Shown here piece after piece: positions 1 through 9,553 of a stretch of DNA of 64,000 nt. The DNA is from Gallaecimonas sp. GXIMD4217 (GTDB lineage: Bacteria > Pseudomonadota > Gammaproteobacteria > Enterobacterales > Gallaecimonadaceae). Made by a program: the position numbers and the translations under genes. Where the stretch lies: NCBI RefSeq assembly GCF_038087665.1, contig NZ_CP149925.1:2542870-2606869 (forward strand), given 5' to 3'. Under the pieces are notes generated by a model that had not been told where the DNA came from, made no database searches, and saw nothing but the letters and a program-made list of their open reading frames with translations. The number at the start of each line of letters is the position of its first letter. The first letter of the stretch is position 1.

Positions 1-911
1 CCTCGGCAAAGTCGATGTCGGTGGCCACTATGGTCTCGGCATTGAACCTGGCGTCCGGATCCGGGTTGCTGTTGATCAGGAAGTGACGCCACTCCTGGCC
101 GCCATCCCACTGGAACACATAGTGCTTGCCGGTGATGATGCCGTACACCACATTGTTCCAGCGGCCGCTGCTCCAGTCGAAGCTGGCCTCGGGCATCATC
201 ACGTCACCGCGCCACAGCGGCGCCACCATGGTGTCCGGGAAGCTCTGGAAGACGTCGGTGAAGGGGTAATGGAAGTTGAAGAACTCCGGCATCATGTCGA
301 ACTGCAGGTAGCCGAAGGGCGAGATCCCCAGCACGTCCTGGCCGTACATTTCCGGGTTGGCGTACAGGGGCACATGGGGCAGGCCGCTGGCCGCCAGCGG
401 GATATACAGCACCTGGTTGGAGCGGCCACTGATGCCCATATGAGCGTAGCCTTCGGAGGCCAGATCGTAGAAGGCCGGATCGTCGCCGTAGGGCACCTTG
501 CAGGTGGCGTCGGTGAGGTTGTCGGTGAACACATAGTGGCGCTTCATGCCCAGGGAGGACGGCTGCGCCGAGTCGATGCGGATGACGTTGCCGTCGACCG
601 TGAGGTCTTCGCCATAGCTGCCGATGCCGCCCACCACGACGCTGTCTTCCAGCAGCTGCAGGCCCTCGGCCAGGGTGGTGCTGAGGCTGAACTCGCGCTC
701 ACCGCCCAGCAGGTTGGGTGCCAGGGTGACGGTGAAGTCGACCCGATCACCGGCCTTGGCGGCGGTCTGAGACGCTTCTATCTGGGTGTCGCCGCCCATG
801 TGCTGCAGCTTGACGGCCATGTCGCCCAGGTTGTCACTGTTGTAGGCGTCGCTGCCCAGGCCGACCATGGCGTAGTAGACGTCCCCTTCCTGGGCATCCG
901 GCAGCTGCGTA
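1..911 (-). pseudogene. C-terminal part of S8 protease, in a shifted frame, partial at window edge
   Basis: Reading leftward from about 908, the minus-strand frame one base off from the protease frame is open without any stop down to base 1. It begins in frame with residues QLPDAQEGDVYYAMVGLG and continues with protein-like sequence (for example FDMMPEFFNFHYPFTDVF and HYVFQWDGGQEWRHF). This is the natural continuation of the secreted S8 protease, whose own frame runs into a stop at 834. One extra base (or two missing) near 905-911 separates the two parts. The region encodes extracellular beta-rich C-terminal sequence of a large protease and runs off the window. It is either a real disruption or an assembly or sequencing error. 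Confidence 0.75.
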
Positions 912-3900
912 GTTGAGCCTGACATTGTAGGGGATAATGCCGTCGGTGCTGGCCGGGCCTTCCAGGCTGAGGTTGCCGCTGTCGCCGGCGGTGACGATGC
1001 CCAGGGCCAGGCTGAAGTCGTCGGCCAGGTTCTTGGGATCCTCGTATTCCCACTTGTAGTTACCCACTGTCACCCAATAGCGGCCCGGCAGCGGATCGTT
1101 GACGGCGCAGTAGTCGCCGGCGTCGGTCCAGGAATAGCAGAGGGCCTCGTCGCTCCACTGGATCTGGCCATCACCGTTGAGGTCCATGCCCATGTCCACC
1201 GCCGTGTAGGCATTGGCGTCAGCGGACAGCACTTCCCAGACGATGCGCCTGGTGCCTTCGGGCACGTCGAAGAACAGCACCTTGTGGTTGCCGGCCTCCA
1301 GCTCCTCGACCGTCCTGAAGGTGTCACGGAAGTCGCGGTTGTCGGCACGCTGCAGCTGGAGGTCGAAGCGCTCGCCCTTGGCCAGGCCGTCCACCCGGTA
1401 GTTGAAGGACTGGATCTCGGCGGTGTCCAGCTCCGGGGTCAGCAGGTGGCCCTGCTGGCGGTGGATGGCGCCGGACAGCTCCTGGGGCAGGTTGTCGCCG
1501 CTGTAACGCACGCCCAGCGGCAGGTGCTGCAGGGGCAGGCCGTCATTCTGCGGGGTCAGGGTCACGGCGCCCTGGACCAGGAGCTGCGAGGCGTCGGCAC
1601 CCAGGGCCTCGACCTCGAGGATCTTGGCGGTGACGCTGATCACCTGGCTCTCGCCGGCGCGCAGGCTGAACTGCTTGGGCGACACCTCCATCTCCAGCAT
1701 GGGCGCCCCTTCCATGGCCAGCGGCTGGCCATCCACTGTCCAGCTGCCGTCCTGGGTGGCGGTGACGGTACGCATCCAGGTGCAGGTGCCGGCACAGGCG
1801 CCGTTGTAGAAGTAAGGCAGGTTGAGGGTGTGGACATTGCCGCCGTTCCTGGGGTTGGCGGCCCGGTAGTTGTCGGCGGTTTCATCCAGCAGCAGGCCGG
1901 CATTGACGGCCCGGGCGACGTTGATCACGCCGCTGCCGGCATCCTCGTAGCCGGCCTCGACCGCATCATAGGGATAACCGTCCCTGGAGCGGGTCACCCC
2001 CGCCAGGGAGGCGGTGGTCATCAGCGCCGACTGGATCTGGGCCGGGCTCCAGTTGGGATGGGCCTGGCGCAGCAGGGCCATGGCACCGGCCACATGGGGG
2101 GCGGCCATGGAGGTACCGCTGATGGCGGCGTAGTCGGCCGGGGCACCGAAGGCGCTGAACGGCATCTCGTCGGCCCAGGCGGCATAGATGTTGACGCCGG
2201 GAGCGGCCAGGTTGGGCGACATCACGTCCGGCGTAGTCAGGTTGGGACCCCGGGACGAGAAGTCGGCCACGTAGTCGGCCACGCCTTCGGCGGTGCGCAC
2301 GTCGCTGGCGGTGATGGTCAGGCGGTGGCCGCTGCCGGCGGCCAGCCAGTCCTGGAGGCCGAAGTAGCCGTTGTCGTAGCCGCCCTGCCAGCTGTTGCTG
2401 TCGATATGGATGCCCGGAATGACATAGGCGTCGTTGTTGAGGGTGTCGCCGGAGCCGGTGTTGTAGAGGATAAAGCCGCCGGCGCCGCCGGCCTGGACGT
2501 TCTCGGCCTTGGCCACCCGGGCGATGTCGCCGCGCTGGCAGACCACGATGGGCGCCACATCGAAGGGGGTACCGTCCGGGGCGTTGTCGAAGAAGCCGGC
2601 CGGGAAGGCCTCGTTACATTTGGTGTGCTCTTCGCCATAGGCGGCCGCTGCCACCACCGGGCCCGTGTATTCGCCGCTGATGCCGGCGCCATTCATGTCC
2701 GCCAGGGGCTGATCGCCGCCGCTGGCGCCGGTCAGCATCTTGCCTTCCACGACGATCTCACGGCCGTGGGTGGTGGCGGCCACCGAGGTCAGCCAGGGGC
2801 TGTGGTGATCGATGGCGCCCCTGGCCTGGCTGGAATATTGGGGACTGTAGGAATTGCCGGCCGAGGCGGCCACCGAGATGCCGGCGGCGCGGGCGGCCAG
2901 GAAGCCCAGCTCCATGGGATCTTCCCAGGGGAAGGAGCCGAAGGTGGAGCCGATGGAATAGTTGATGACGTCGACCCCGTCGGCAATGGCGTCCTCGATA
3001 CCGGCCAGCAGCGCCGCGCCCGGGCAGCCGACATTGGTGTCGCCGTAGCTGCCGTCGCCCGGATAGCAGACCTGGTACATGATGATGTTGGCGTGGGGAG
3101 CGACGCCGGAAACGGTCTCGAACTTGAGGCCGGTGGCATTGCCGTCGCCGGTCTCGCCGACGCTGGGCACCACATAGTCCACATCCATCAGCACGTTGCC
3201 GCCGGCGGTGGAGGCGGTGTGGGAGCCGTGGCCGTTGTAGTCCTCGCCATTGGCGGGGCGTTTGGGCTCGATCTGCCACCAGGGCACTTCGGGCTGGTAG
3301 AGGGGATCCGAGTAGGTGTCGGTGATCACCTCGTAGGAGCGGACACCGATCAGCTTGTCGTTACAGAGGCCGGCGAATTCGTCCTTTTCGCAGTCGCCCA
3401 GATAACCATCGTAGCGGGCCGGCAGCTGGTGATCGTAGCCGTCGCCACCCACATCGGCGAAGGAGGCATGGTCGGTATTGATGCCGGTGTCCAGCACGCC
3501 GATGACGATGCCTTCGCCCTTGTAGGGCATGTCGGAGGCGGTGCCGGTCCAGATGCCGTCGGCGCCGATGTGCTTGGGACCGGTGTCGGTGTGCAGCTCG
3601 TAGACCTTCTCCAGGCTGACGTTGCGCACCCCGGGCAGCTCGGCGACCCGGGCCGCCTGCTCCTGGGTCAGGCGCAGGGCCATGCCATTGAAGGCCAGGC
3701 TGTAGCGGCGCCTGACGTCGAGCCTGCCGCCGACCTTGGCGCTGATCTCGGCCAGGATGCCGTCCTGCTTCTGGCTCAGGTACTGGCGGTAGTCCCGTAC
3801 CGCGCTGCTGTTGACATCGAACTTCGGTGCCGCACCCAGGCGGCGGCTGGGCTGGGCAGACAGCGCCGTGGCCTGGAGCTGGCCGATGCCACCCTGGTAC

Positions 3901-4238
3901 AGGGTGACCGGCTTGTCGCTCAGCTCGACTATCCAGGTCTGCTCGCCGACCAGGCCGTCCTGGTACTGGAAGGGCACCTTGCTGCCCTCGCCCACGGCAA
4001 TGGCCCGGTGCACGTTTCTGCCGTTGCTCTGGGGGCGACTGTCCAGGCCGGGAGCCCGGCTCTTGCCGCTGCGCAGATCCTCGTTGAATTGAATGATGGC
4101 ATCGGTGATTTCGATGACTCTGTGGCCACTGCTCGCGGCGCCGGTTTCCGAACCGGGCGAGGCGGCCAGGACAGAAGTAGCAACCCCGGCGCCATAGAGG
4201 GCGGCCAGTGTTGCCAGGGTGAGGGACTTGAGTTTCAC
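834..4238 (-). CDS. Secreted S8 (subtilisin-like) serine protease with PA insert, frameshifted near its 3' end
   Basis: Large extracellular subtilase of 1134 codons in this frame. Start chosen at a GTG preceded by GGAGG four bases upstream, which gives a Sec signal peptide (KLKSLTLATLAALYGAGVA, residues 2-20). An I9-like propeptide lies at about 100-215. The catalytic triad is visible: Asp250 (GVLDTGIN), His337 (NGHGSH), Ser710 (SGTSMAAPHVAG), with the oxyanion Asn near 462. A protease-associated (PA) insert spans about 525-645 between His and Ser. The C-terminal beta-rich region includes a calcium-loop-like segment (DLNGDGQIQW). The last residues after about position 1110 are out of frame; the true continuation lies in the next frame (1-911). 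Diverges from the mipA-like gene across a 205-bp intergenic region. Confidence 0.85.
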   Translation of the reverse strand: MKLKSLTLATLAALYGAGVATSVLAASPGSETGAASSGHRVIEITDAIIQFNEDLRSGKSRAPGLDSRPQSNGRNVHRAIAVGEGSKVPFQYQDGLVGEQTWIVELSDKPVTLYQGGIGQLQATALSAQPSRRLGAAPKFDVNSSAVRDYRQYLSQKQDGILAEISAKVGGRLDVRRRYSLAFNGMALRLTQEQAARVAELPGVRNVSLEKVYELHTDTGPKHIGADGIWTGTASDMPYKGEGIVIGVLDTGINTDHASFADVGGDGYDHQLPARYDGYLGDCEKDEFAGLCNDKLIGVRSYEVITDTYSDPLYQPEVPWWQIEPKRPANGEDYNGHGSHTASTAGGNVLMDVDYVVPSVGETGDGNATGLKFETVSGVAPHANIIMYQVCYPGDGSYGDTNVGCPGAALLAGIEDAIADGVDVINYSIGSTFGSFPWEDPMELGFLAARAAGISVAASAGNSYSPQYSSQARGAIDHHSPWLTSVAATTHGREIVVEGKMLTGASGGDQPLADMNGAGISGEYTGPVVAAAAYGEEHTKCNEAFPAGFFDNAPDGTPFDVAPIVVCQRGDIARVAKAENVQAGGAGGFILYNTGSGDTLNNDAYVIPGIHIDSNSWQGGYDNGYFGLQDWLAAGSGHRLTITASDVRTAEGVADYVADFSSRGPNLTTPDVMSPNLAAPGVNIYAAWADEMPFSAFGAPADYAAISGTSMAAPHVAGAMALLRQAHPNWSPAQIQSALMTTASLAGVTRSRDGYPYDAVEAGYEDAGSGVINVARAVNAGLLLDETADNYRAANPRNGGNVHTLNLPYFYNGACAGTCTWMRTVTATQDGSWTVDGQPLAMEGAPMLEMEVSPKQFSLRAGESQVISVTAKILEVEALGADASQLLVQGAVTLTPQNDGLPLQHLPLGVRYSGDNLPQELSGAIHRQQGHLLTPELDTAEIQSFNYRVDGLAKGERFDLQLQRADNRDFRDTFRTVEELEAGNHKVLFFDVPEGTRRIVWEVLSADANAYTAVDMGMDLNGDGQIQWSDEALCYSWTDAGDYCAVNDPLPGRYWVTVGNYKWEYEDPKNLADDFSLALGIVTAGDSGNLSLEGPASTDGIIPYNVRLNYAAAGCPGRGRLLRHGRPGQRRLQQ

Positions 4239-4325
4239 GGAACCTCCAGGGGTTGTGGTTGTTAAACAACGACTGCTTTTGTTAGCAGGTTGTGAACCCG
4301 GTATACCCCGTCCACCCACGGCAAC

Positions 4326-4343
4326 CTGTACAAAAGTGTACAG
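4326..4343. promoter_or_regulatory. Perfect inverted repeat between S8 protease and mipA-like gene
   Basis: CTGTACA and TGTACAG, 7-bp perfect arms separated by AAAG, lie in the divergent intergenic region about 90 bp upstream of the protease start and 100 bp upstream of the mipA-like start. The size and symmetry suit a dimeric regulator. The CTG-to-CAG spacing is 12, so it is not a LexA box. The cognate regulator is unknown. Confidence 0.4.
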
Positions 4344-4443
4344 AGCCGCCAATGCCGCCTGGCCCCCTTCCCCGGCTTTGTTATGATGCGGTAAAAGATT
4401 GTTTCCTGTTTGATTAGCAACAGGTCTTGGAATAGGTCGAAGC

Positions 4444-5277
4444 ATGTTGTCGAAGTCTTCTGCTGCGTTGTTGCTTGCCCTTGGCTGGTGCCTGATGGTG
4501 CCGGCCGGTGCCCGTGCCGATGAGTCTCTTGAACCCAGTCCCTGGCGCTTTTCCCTGGCGCTGGGCTTTGGCCAGTACGGCACCGTGCTCCACGACAGCA
4601 AGGCTCAGGATCTCCATGTGCTGCCGCACTGGTCCTACTATGGCGAGCGCTTCTACCTGGAGGATCTGGATCTGGGCTTCAACCTGGTGGAATCAAAGCG
4701 CTGGTCCCTGGACCTCACCACCAGGCAGAGCTTCGACGCCCTGCTGCTGCGAAAAGACCTGGATGATGCCTTCCTGGCCGGTATCGCCGACAGCCCGCTC
4801 CCCATCCCGAGGCGCTTCGATCTGGGCCCCCTGGTCCGGCCCGGTCACCGCAGCCTGAGCTACCTGGGCGGCCTGACCCTGTTCTGGCGCCATGAAAACT
4901 GGCAGCTCAGCTCCGCCTGGCACACCGACATCAGCAATGTCCACCACGGCTCCGAGTGGGAAACCAAGGCCAGGTACCTGTTCCGGGCCGGTCCCGTGGA
5001 TCTGGCCGTCACCGGCCAGGTGCGGCGCCTGGACGGCGACTACAGCAACTATTACTTCGGGGTGCACGAAGACGACATCAACCGACTTTTCACCTTTAAG
5101 CCCGGCAGCCAGTGGCTGCCGTCCTTCAAGCTGGAGGCCAGCTACCCCCTCAACGACAGCGACCGGCTGTTCTTCAGCTGGAAGCGGGAATTCCTGGCCG
5201 ACGACTATGAAAAGAGCCTATTTTTCAAGAAGCTGCACCACGATGTCTGGTTCATGGGCGTAAGCCGTACATGGTGA
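4444..5277 (+). CDS. MipA/OmpV family outer-membrane protein
   Basis: 277 residues. An N-terminal signal peptide (LLALGWCLMVPAGARA, cleavage near residue 25) is followed by alternating amphipathic beta strands rich in aromatic residues, ending in a terminal aromatic (SRTW), as expected for an outer-membrane barrel. The start of the mature part (SLALGFGQYGTV) and the motif LPHWSYYGERFYLEDLDLGF fit the MipA/OmpV family, whose members act as murein-synthesis scaffold or envelope porin-like proteins. First gene of a tight operon with a DUF3019 gene, a response regulator and a histidine kinase; it overlaps the next gene by 7 bp. The context suggests an envelope-stress or antimicrobial-peptide sensing unit, but that is inference. 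Confidence 0.85.
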   Translation: MLSKSSAALLLALGWCLMVPAGARADESLEPSPWRFSLALGFGQYGTVLHDSKAQDLHVLPHWSYYGERFYLEDLDLGFNLVESKRWSLDLTTRQSFDALLLRKDLDDAFLAGIADSPLPIPRRFDLGPLVRPGHRSLSYLGGLTLFWRHENWQLSSAWHTDISNVHHGSEWETKARYLFRAGPVDLAVTGQVRRLDGDYSNYYFGVHEDDINRLFTFKPGSQWLPSFKLEASYPLNDSDRLFFSWKREFLADDYEKSLFFKKLHHDVWFMGVSRTW

Positions 5278-5657
5278 CGAGGCGGGGCTGGCTACTGCTG
5301 CTGTTACTGTCCTCGGCGCTTTGGGCCGACGACAGGGCCCCTGCCTCTTTCACCGTCATGCCCCTGGTCTGCATGGGGCCTGAGGGGGAGCCATGCCGCC
5401 TGGAGGTGCACCTCGGCTGGCGCCAGCACGAGCGAGCCTGCCTGGTGCTCAGGTCGCGCCCAAGCGAGCCGCTGCTGTGCGCCAGGGAGGTGGAAGATCA
5501 CCCCCTGAACCTCGTCATCAGCGGCAATGTCACGCTGCAATTACTGAGCACAGATGGTGCCAGGCTCCTGGCCGAGCGGGAGCTCCGCCACCTGCAGCCG
5601 GCTGAGCTGCCGGCCTCCCTGATCCGGCGGCGCCTGGAGTGGAGCATCTTCCGATGA
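5271..5657 (+). CDS. DUF3019 family secreted protein
   Basis: 128 residues: signal peptide (GWLLLLLLSSALWA, cleavage near residue 20), then a compact beta domain with two cysteine pairs (VCMGPEGEPC and ACLVLRSRPSEPLLC), typical of the small periplasmic DUF3019 family. In related bacteria these genes accompany mipA-like genes and an OmpR-type two-component system, and the same order is seen here. It overlaps the upstream gene by 7 bp and the downstream regulator by 4 bp (ATGA), so translational coupling is likely. The biochemical role is unknown; a periplasmic partner of the MipA protein or of the adjacent sensor kinase is a reasonable guess. Confidence 0.75.
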   Translation: MVTRRGWLLLLLLSSALWADDRAPASFTVMPLVCMGPEGEPCRLEVHLGWRQHERACLVLRSRPSEPLLCAREVEDHPLNLVISGNVTLQLLSTDGARLLAERELRHLQPAELPASLIRRRLEWSIFR

Positions 5658-6352
5658 GAAAACACATCCTGCTGTTGGAGGACGATGTCGAGCTGGCCAG
5701 GCTGATCAAGGAGTTCCTGATCCAGGAAGGCTATGCCGTCACCGCCTGCAACAACGCCTCCCGGGCCCAGCTGCTGCTGACGCAGCAACCCTTCGACCTG
5801 CTGCTGTGCGACGTGATGCTGCCGGGGGAAAACGGCTTCGACTTCGTGGCCGGGATCCGCGACCGCTTCCAGGGCCCGATCCTGTTCATGACCGCCCAGA
5901 CCCAGCTCCACCACCAGCTGCACGGCTTTGCCCTCGGCGCCCAGGATTACCTGGTCAAGCCCGTCGATCCCCGCATCCTCTGCGCCAAGATCCGGGTCTT
6001 CCTGCCCCTGGAAAAGGCCACAAAAACCGAACACCAGGGCCAGTACCGGCTGTTCAACCTGCTGCTGGACGAAGATCGGGCCAGCGTCAGGCTGGACGGC
6101 CAGGTGCTGCCGCTGACCAATGCCGAATTCAAGCTGCTCTGTGCCCTGGTGGCCCATTACGGCAGCGTGGTCAGCCGGGAATGGCTGTTCCAGCAGCATC
6201 TGGGCCGGGAATACGACGGCATCGACCGCACCATGGACGGCCGCGCCTCCCGGCTGCGCAAGAAGCTCCAGGCCAGGGATCCCCACTGGAACGTGGTGAC
6301 CGCCTGGGGCGAAGGCTACCGGCTCTGCTACGACAAGGATGACGATGATTAA
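5654..6352 (+). CDS. OmpR/PhoB-type response regulator
   Basis: 232 residues. The receiver domain (1-115) has the acidic pair (LLEDD), the phosphoacceptor Asp53 (LLLCDVMLPGENGF), a conserved Thr/Ser (MTAQ) and Lys (QDYLVKPVDP). A winged-helix DNA-binding domain follows (about 130-230; LTNAEFKLLCALVAHYG, TMDGRASRLRKKLQ, GEGYRL). I start at the ATG overlapping the previous stop as ATGA, with GGAG nine bases upstream, rather than the ATG fifteen bases earlier. It forms a two-component system with the overlapping histidine kinase and probably regulates its own operon. Confidence 0.93.
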   Translation: MRKHILLLEDDVELARLIKEFLIQEGYAVTACNNASRAQLLLTQQPFDLLLCDVMLPGENGFDFVAGIRDRFQGPILFMTAQTQLHHQLHGFALGAQDYLVKPVDPRILCAKIRVFLPLEKATKTEHQGQYRLFNLLLDEDRASVRLDGQVLPLTNAEFKLLCALVAHYGSVVSREWLFQQHLGREYDGIDRTMDGRASRLRKKLQARDPHWNVVTAWGEGYRLCYDKDDDD

Positions 6353-7556
6353 CTCACCGCGCTGGCGCTATTACCTGTTGCTGCTGGCAACCCTGCTGCT
6401 GCTCTCGTTCAGCCTGCAGCAGCTCTATGAATGGCTGACGGTGGAGCGCTCCCCCCTCGTCGACAGCCGCCTGGTGCTCGATGCGGTGCAGCAGGCCGAT
6501 GAACAGGGCCGGCCGCTCAGCTGCGAGGCGGGCAGCTCGCCCGATTGCAGCGAGGCGCTCTTTGTCCGTTATCCCCCCGGGTACTGGGGCGGCCAGCAGC
6601 TGTCGGCCCCGGGGGAGGTCATCGCCCTGAGCGACAGCAGGGGCCGGGGCATGTTCTGCAGCGTCGACGAGCGCGGCGGCATGCTGTGCCTGAACAGGAT
6701 CAACTGGCCCGGCAAGCGGGGCTTTACCCTGGATTTCGCCTACCTGTTCTATTTCTGCCTGCTGCTGGCGCTGATCCTGCTCAGCCGCGGCATCTTCCGG
6801 GATCTCGAGATCCTGCGCAGCAGCGCCCTGGAGGAGATCCGCTTCGGCAAGTTCCCCAGTTTTACCCTGAGCCCCAGATCCTACCTGGCCCCCCTGGCCC
6901 AGTCCCTTGGCAACCTGACCGAACGCATCGAACAGCTCAACCGCTTCCAGGCCGAAGTGGCGGAAACCGTCTGCCATGACATCAAGACGCCCCTGTCGCG
7001 GATGCGCTTTATCAGCCATATGCTGGCGCCGGACAACCTGGACAGCACCAAGAAGCAGCTGGCCCAGAACATCGGCGAGATAGAGCAGAACGTCTACGAC
7101 TACCTGCGGCTGGCCCAGAACGACTACAGCGAGCAGGAACCCAGCCGCCAGCTGCTGCAGCTGCGGCCCTACCTGCAGCAACTGCTCGAGCCCTTCGGCC
7201 ATCACGGCGACAAGGCCATCGAGCTGAGCATAGAGCGGGAGCTGGCCTTCGAGGCCGACGGCAAACTGCTGTCCCGGGCCATCAACAACCTGCTGGTCAA
7301 CGCCCTGAGGTTTGCCCGCCATCTGGTGAGGGTCAGGGCCGAGCTGGCGCCGGGGCAACTGCTGATCAGCGTCGAGGACGATGGCCCTGGCTGGCAAAGC
7401 GGGGGCCGGCACCAGGGCAGCGACGCCATAGCGGAACATCATGGCCTGGGGCTGGCCATAGTGCGCCGGGTCATGGAGCAGCACGGCGGCCGGCTGGTCA
7501 TGGCGTCGGCACCGGGGGGCGGCACCCGCGCCAGCCTGATCCTGCCTCGGCCCTGA
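6345..7556 (+). CDS. Sensor histidine kinase paired with the OmpR-type regulator
   Basis: About 403 residues. The first membrane helix (residues 6-26, [20 protein letters not shown]) and the second (about 132-150) bracket a roughly 100-residue periplasmic sensor loop containing four cysteines. The H-box [14 protein letters not shown] gives the phosphorylated His near 211. The N-box ([14 protein letters not shown]), a DDGPGW G-box and a C-terminal glycine-rich ATP lid ([11 protein letters not shown]) complete the catalytic ATPase. The ATG at 6345 has AAGGA five bases upstream; an ATG at 6339 is the alternative. Overlaps the regulator stop by 8 bp. Conserved cysteines in the sensor loop may form disulfides. 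Confidence 0.9.
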   Translation: MINSPRWRYYLLLLATLLLLSFSLQQLYEWLTVERSPLVDSRLVLDAVQQADEQGRPLSCEAGSSPDCSEALFVRYPPGYWGGQQLSAPGEVIALSDSRGRGMFCSVDERGGMLCLNRINWPGKRGFTLDFAYLFYFCLLLALILLSRGIFRDLEILRSSALEEIRFGKFPSFTLSPRSYLAPLAQSLGNLTERIEQLNRFQAEVAETVCHDIKTPLSRMRFISHMLAPDNLDSTKKQLAQNIGEIEQNVYDYLRLAQNDYSEQEPSRQLLQLRPYLQQLLEPFGHHGDKAIELSIERELAFEADGKLLSRAINNLLVNALRFARHLVRVRAELAPGQLLISVEDDGPGWQSGGRHQGSDAIAEHHGLGLAIVRRVMEQHGGRLVMASAPGGGTRASLILPRP

Positions 7557-7704
7557 GGTTGGACGCCCGCATCGAAACCAGGCAAAGGGACAGGTCGGGT
7601 CTGGTCAAACGCCTGCTGCTGTTATGCTCCCCCGGCCTGCCGCCTTGTATTGTCGGTGGCGAAGCCTTTACCTTATTAGCCGACCGGAACAACAAAACGC
7701 GCCG

Positions 7705-8304
7705 ATGCACCTGACCGCCGTCCTGATGACCTTCCTTGCCTACCTGCTGGGTTCCGTATCCAGTGCGGTCATCGTCTGCAAGCTCAGGGGCCTGCCGGAT
7801 CCGCGCCGGCACGGCTCGGGCAACCCGGGTGCCACCAACGTGCTGCGCCTGGGCGGCAAGGGCGCCGCCGCCACCGTGCTGGTTTTCGACGTGCTCAAGG
7901 GCACCATCCCGGTCTGGGGCTCCTACTTCCTGGGCATAGAAGCGATCTGGCTGGGCATCATCGCCATCGCCGCCTGCCTGGGCCATATCTTCCCGATCTT
8001 CTTCCATTTTCGCGGCGGCAAGGGCGTGGCCACCGCCTTCGGCGCCATGCTGCCGGTGGGCCTGAGCCTGGGCGGCCTGCAGATCCTGACCTGGCTGAGC
8101 ATAGTGGCCCTGACCCGCTATTCATCCCTGGCGGCCATCGTCACCGCCGGCCTGTCGCCCCTCTATACCTGGTTCATCAAGCCGGCCTACACCATTCCCT
8201 CGGCCATGCTGGCGACCCTGATCATCATCCGCCACAAGGACAACCTGCGCCGGCTCTGGCACCACACCGAACCCAAGGTGAAGTTCCGCAAGCCCAAGGA
8301 CTGA
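7705..8304 (+). CDS. plsY: Glycerol-3-phosphate acyltransferase PlsY
   Basis: 199-residue integral membrane enzyme that transfers an acyl group from acyl-phosphate to glycerol-3-phosphate, the first step of phospholipid synthesis. The three conserved PlsY loops are visible: [11 protein letters not shown], the glycine-rich [18 protein letters not shown], and [18 protein letters not shown]. At least five hydrophobic helices are present, and the length matches the family. The start is the ATG that gives the usual short N-terminus. Transcribed toward tsaD and separated from it by a shared hairpin terminator. Confidence 0.95.
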   Translation: MHLTAVLMTFLAYLLGSVSSAVIVCKLRGLPDPRRHGSGNPGATNVLRLGGKGAAATVLVFDVLKGTIPVWGSYFLGIEAIWLGIIAIAACLGHIFPIFFHFRGGKGVATAFGAMLPVGLSLGGLQILTWLSIVALTRYSSLAAIVTAGLSPLYTWFIKPAYTIPSAMLATLIIIRHKDNLRRLWHHTEPKVKFRKPKD

Positions 8305-8308
8305 ACAC

Positions 8309-8337
8309 TAAAAAAGGCGCCATCTGGCGCCTTTTTT
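8309..8337. terminator. Bidirectional Rho-independent terminator between plsY and tsaD
   Basis: An A-run, the stem GGCGCCA/TGGCGCC and a T-run form a symmetric hairpin between the convergent 3' ends of plsY and tsaD, so it can serve both strands. Confidence 0.85.
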
Positions 8338-8348
8338 GTCGTACCGGC

Positions 8349-9362
8349 TCAGGCCGGCGGCAGCTCGTCCAGGGGCCAGCGCGGCCGCGCGGCCACGCTC
8401 AGCTCGCGGGTGCCTTCGCTTGGCAGGCGAATGGCGCCGGCCAGGGCGATCATGGCGCCATTATCGGTGCAGAATTCCGGCCGGGCGTAGAACACCTGGC
8501 CGCCCAGCTTGGTCATCATGGCCTCCAGCTGCTGGCGCAGGGCCTTGTTGGCGGAAACGCCGCCGGCCACCACCAGGCGCTTGAAGCCGGTTTCCTTGAG
8601 AGCCCGGCGGCACTTGATGGCCAGGGTGTCCACCACGGCGTCCTGGAAGGCGCGGGCGATGTCGGCCTGGGTCTGGGCATCGCTCCCTTCGCGGTGGATG
8701 GTGTTGGCGGCGAAGGTCTTGAGGCCGGAGAAGCTGAAGTCCAGGCCCGGCCTGTCGGTCATGGGCCTCGGGAAATGGAAGCGGTCGGCCCTGCCCTGCT
8801 CGGCCATGGCCGCCAGGCGCGGTCCGCCCGGGTAGTCCAGGCCCAGCAGCTTGGCGGTCTTGTCGAAGGCCTCGCCGGCGGCGTCGTCGATAGATTCACC
8901 CAGGATGCGGTAGCGGCCTATGCCCTCCACGGCCACCAGCAGGGTATGGCCGCCGGACACCAGCAGCGCCACGAAGGGGAACTGAGGCGGGGTTTCCTCC
9001 AGCATGGGCGCCAGCAGGTGGCCTTCCATGTGGTGCACGGCCACGGCCGGGATGTTCCAGCCGTAGGCCAGGCTGCGGCCTATGGTGGCCCCCACCAGCA
9101 ACGCCCCCACCAGGCCGGGACCGGCGGTGTAGGCGACGCCGTCAAGGTCGCTGCCCTTGAGGCCGGCCTCGGCCAGGGTTTCCCTGACCAGGGGCAACGT
9201 CTTGCGGATGTGGTCGCGGGAGGCCAGTTCGGGCACGACACCGCCATAGTCGGCGTGCAGCTTCACCTGGCTGTAGAGCCGGTGGGCCAGCAGGCCGGCG
9301 TCGGTATCATAGATGGCGATACCGGTTTCATCACAGGAGGTTTCGATACCCAGGACTCGCAT
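8349..9362 (-). CDS. tsaD: tRNA N6-threonylcarbamoyltransferase TsaD
   Basis: 337 residues, the usual length. Transfers the threonylcarbamoyl group to A37 of ANN-decoding tRNAs, working with TsaB and TsaE. Diagnostic features are the N-terminal [10 protein letters not shown] ATPase motif, the metal-binding HHMEGHL around residue 110, the VSGGHT nucleotide loop, the [10 protein letters not shown] segment and the C-terminal [12 protein letters not shown]. Essential-type housekeeping gene that lies divergent to rpsU, the usual gammaproteobacterial arrangement. ATG start. Confidence 0.97.
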   Translation of the reverse strand: MRVLGIETSCDETGIAIYDTDAGLLAHRLYSQVKLHADYGGVVPELASRDHIRKTLPLVRETLAEAGLKGSDLDGVAYTAGPGLVGALLVGATIGRSLAYGWNIPAVAVHHMEGHLLAPMLEETPPQFPFVALLVSGGHTLLVAVEGIGRYRILGESIDDAAGEAFDKTAKLLGLDYPGGPRLAAMAEQGRADRFHFPRPMTDRPGLDFSFSGLKTFAANTIHREGSDAQTQADIARAFQDAVVDTLAIKCRRALKETGFKRLVVAGGVSANKALRQQLEAMMTKLGGQVFYARPEFCTDNGAMIALAGAIRLPSEGTRELSVAARPRWPLDELPPA

Positions 9363-9451
9363 GCGTTACCACTCTCACGGGGGGAAGCGGCGATTTTACC
9401 TGCCCCGCCGCCACCGTGCCAGTCGCGAAGGCCTGGTGGGGTGAGTTTCGC

Positions 9452-9481
9452 TTTACAAGGGCCAGGGGGGCGCGTTAAAAT
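9452..9481 (+). promoter_or_regulatory. Sigma-70 type promoter for the rpsU-dnaG-rpoD operon
   Basis: TTTACA, 18 bases, TAAAAT lies about 75 bp before the rpsU start codon in the tsaD-rpsU intergenic region. Both boxes are one or two bases from consensus and the spacing is near optimal. Predicted by eye. Confidence 0.6.
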
Positions 9482-9493
9482 TCCGCACCAAAT

Positions 9494-9526
9494 TTAATCA
9501 GCACGGTCATTTTGTGACCGGATTAA
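9494..9526 (+). promoter_or_regulatory. Leader hairpin upstream of rpsU
   Basis: Two nested complementary arms, TTAATC with GATTAA and CGGTCA with TGACCG around a TTTTG loop, form an extended stem in the 5' leader of rpsU, 27 bp before the start codon. There is no downstream T-run, so it is not a terminator. It may influence translation or stability of the rpsU message. Confidence 0.4.
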
Positions 9527-9553
9527 CCAAATAACCCCTGAGGTGATAGGTAC

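Noticed and set aside
1284-4265. 993-codon open frame on the plus strand opposite the S8 protease
   Set aside because: Shadow of the high-GC protease: repetitive Gly/Val/Ala/His composition, no domain or motif, and the opposite strand carries the intact catalytic triad.
4326-4343. SOS (LexA) box
   Set aside because: The CTG-to-CAG spacing is 12 rather than 10 and there is no AT-rich centre.
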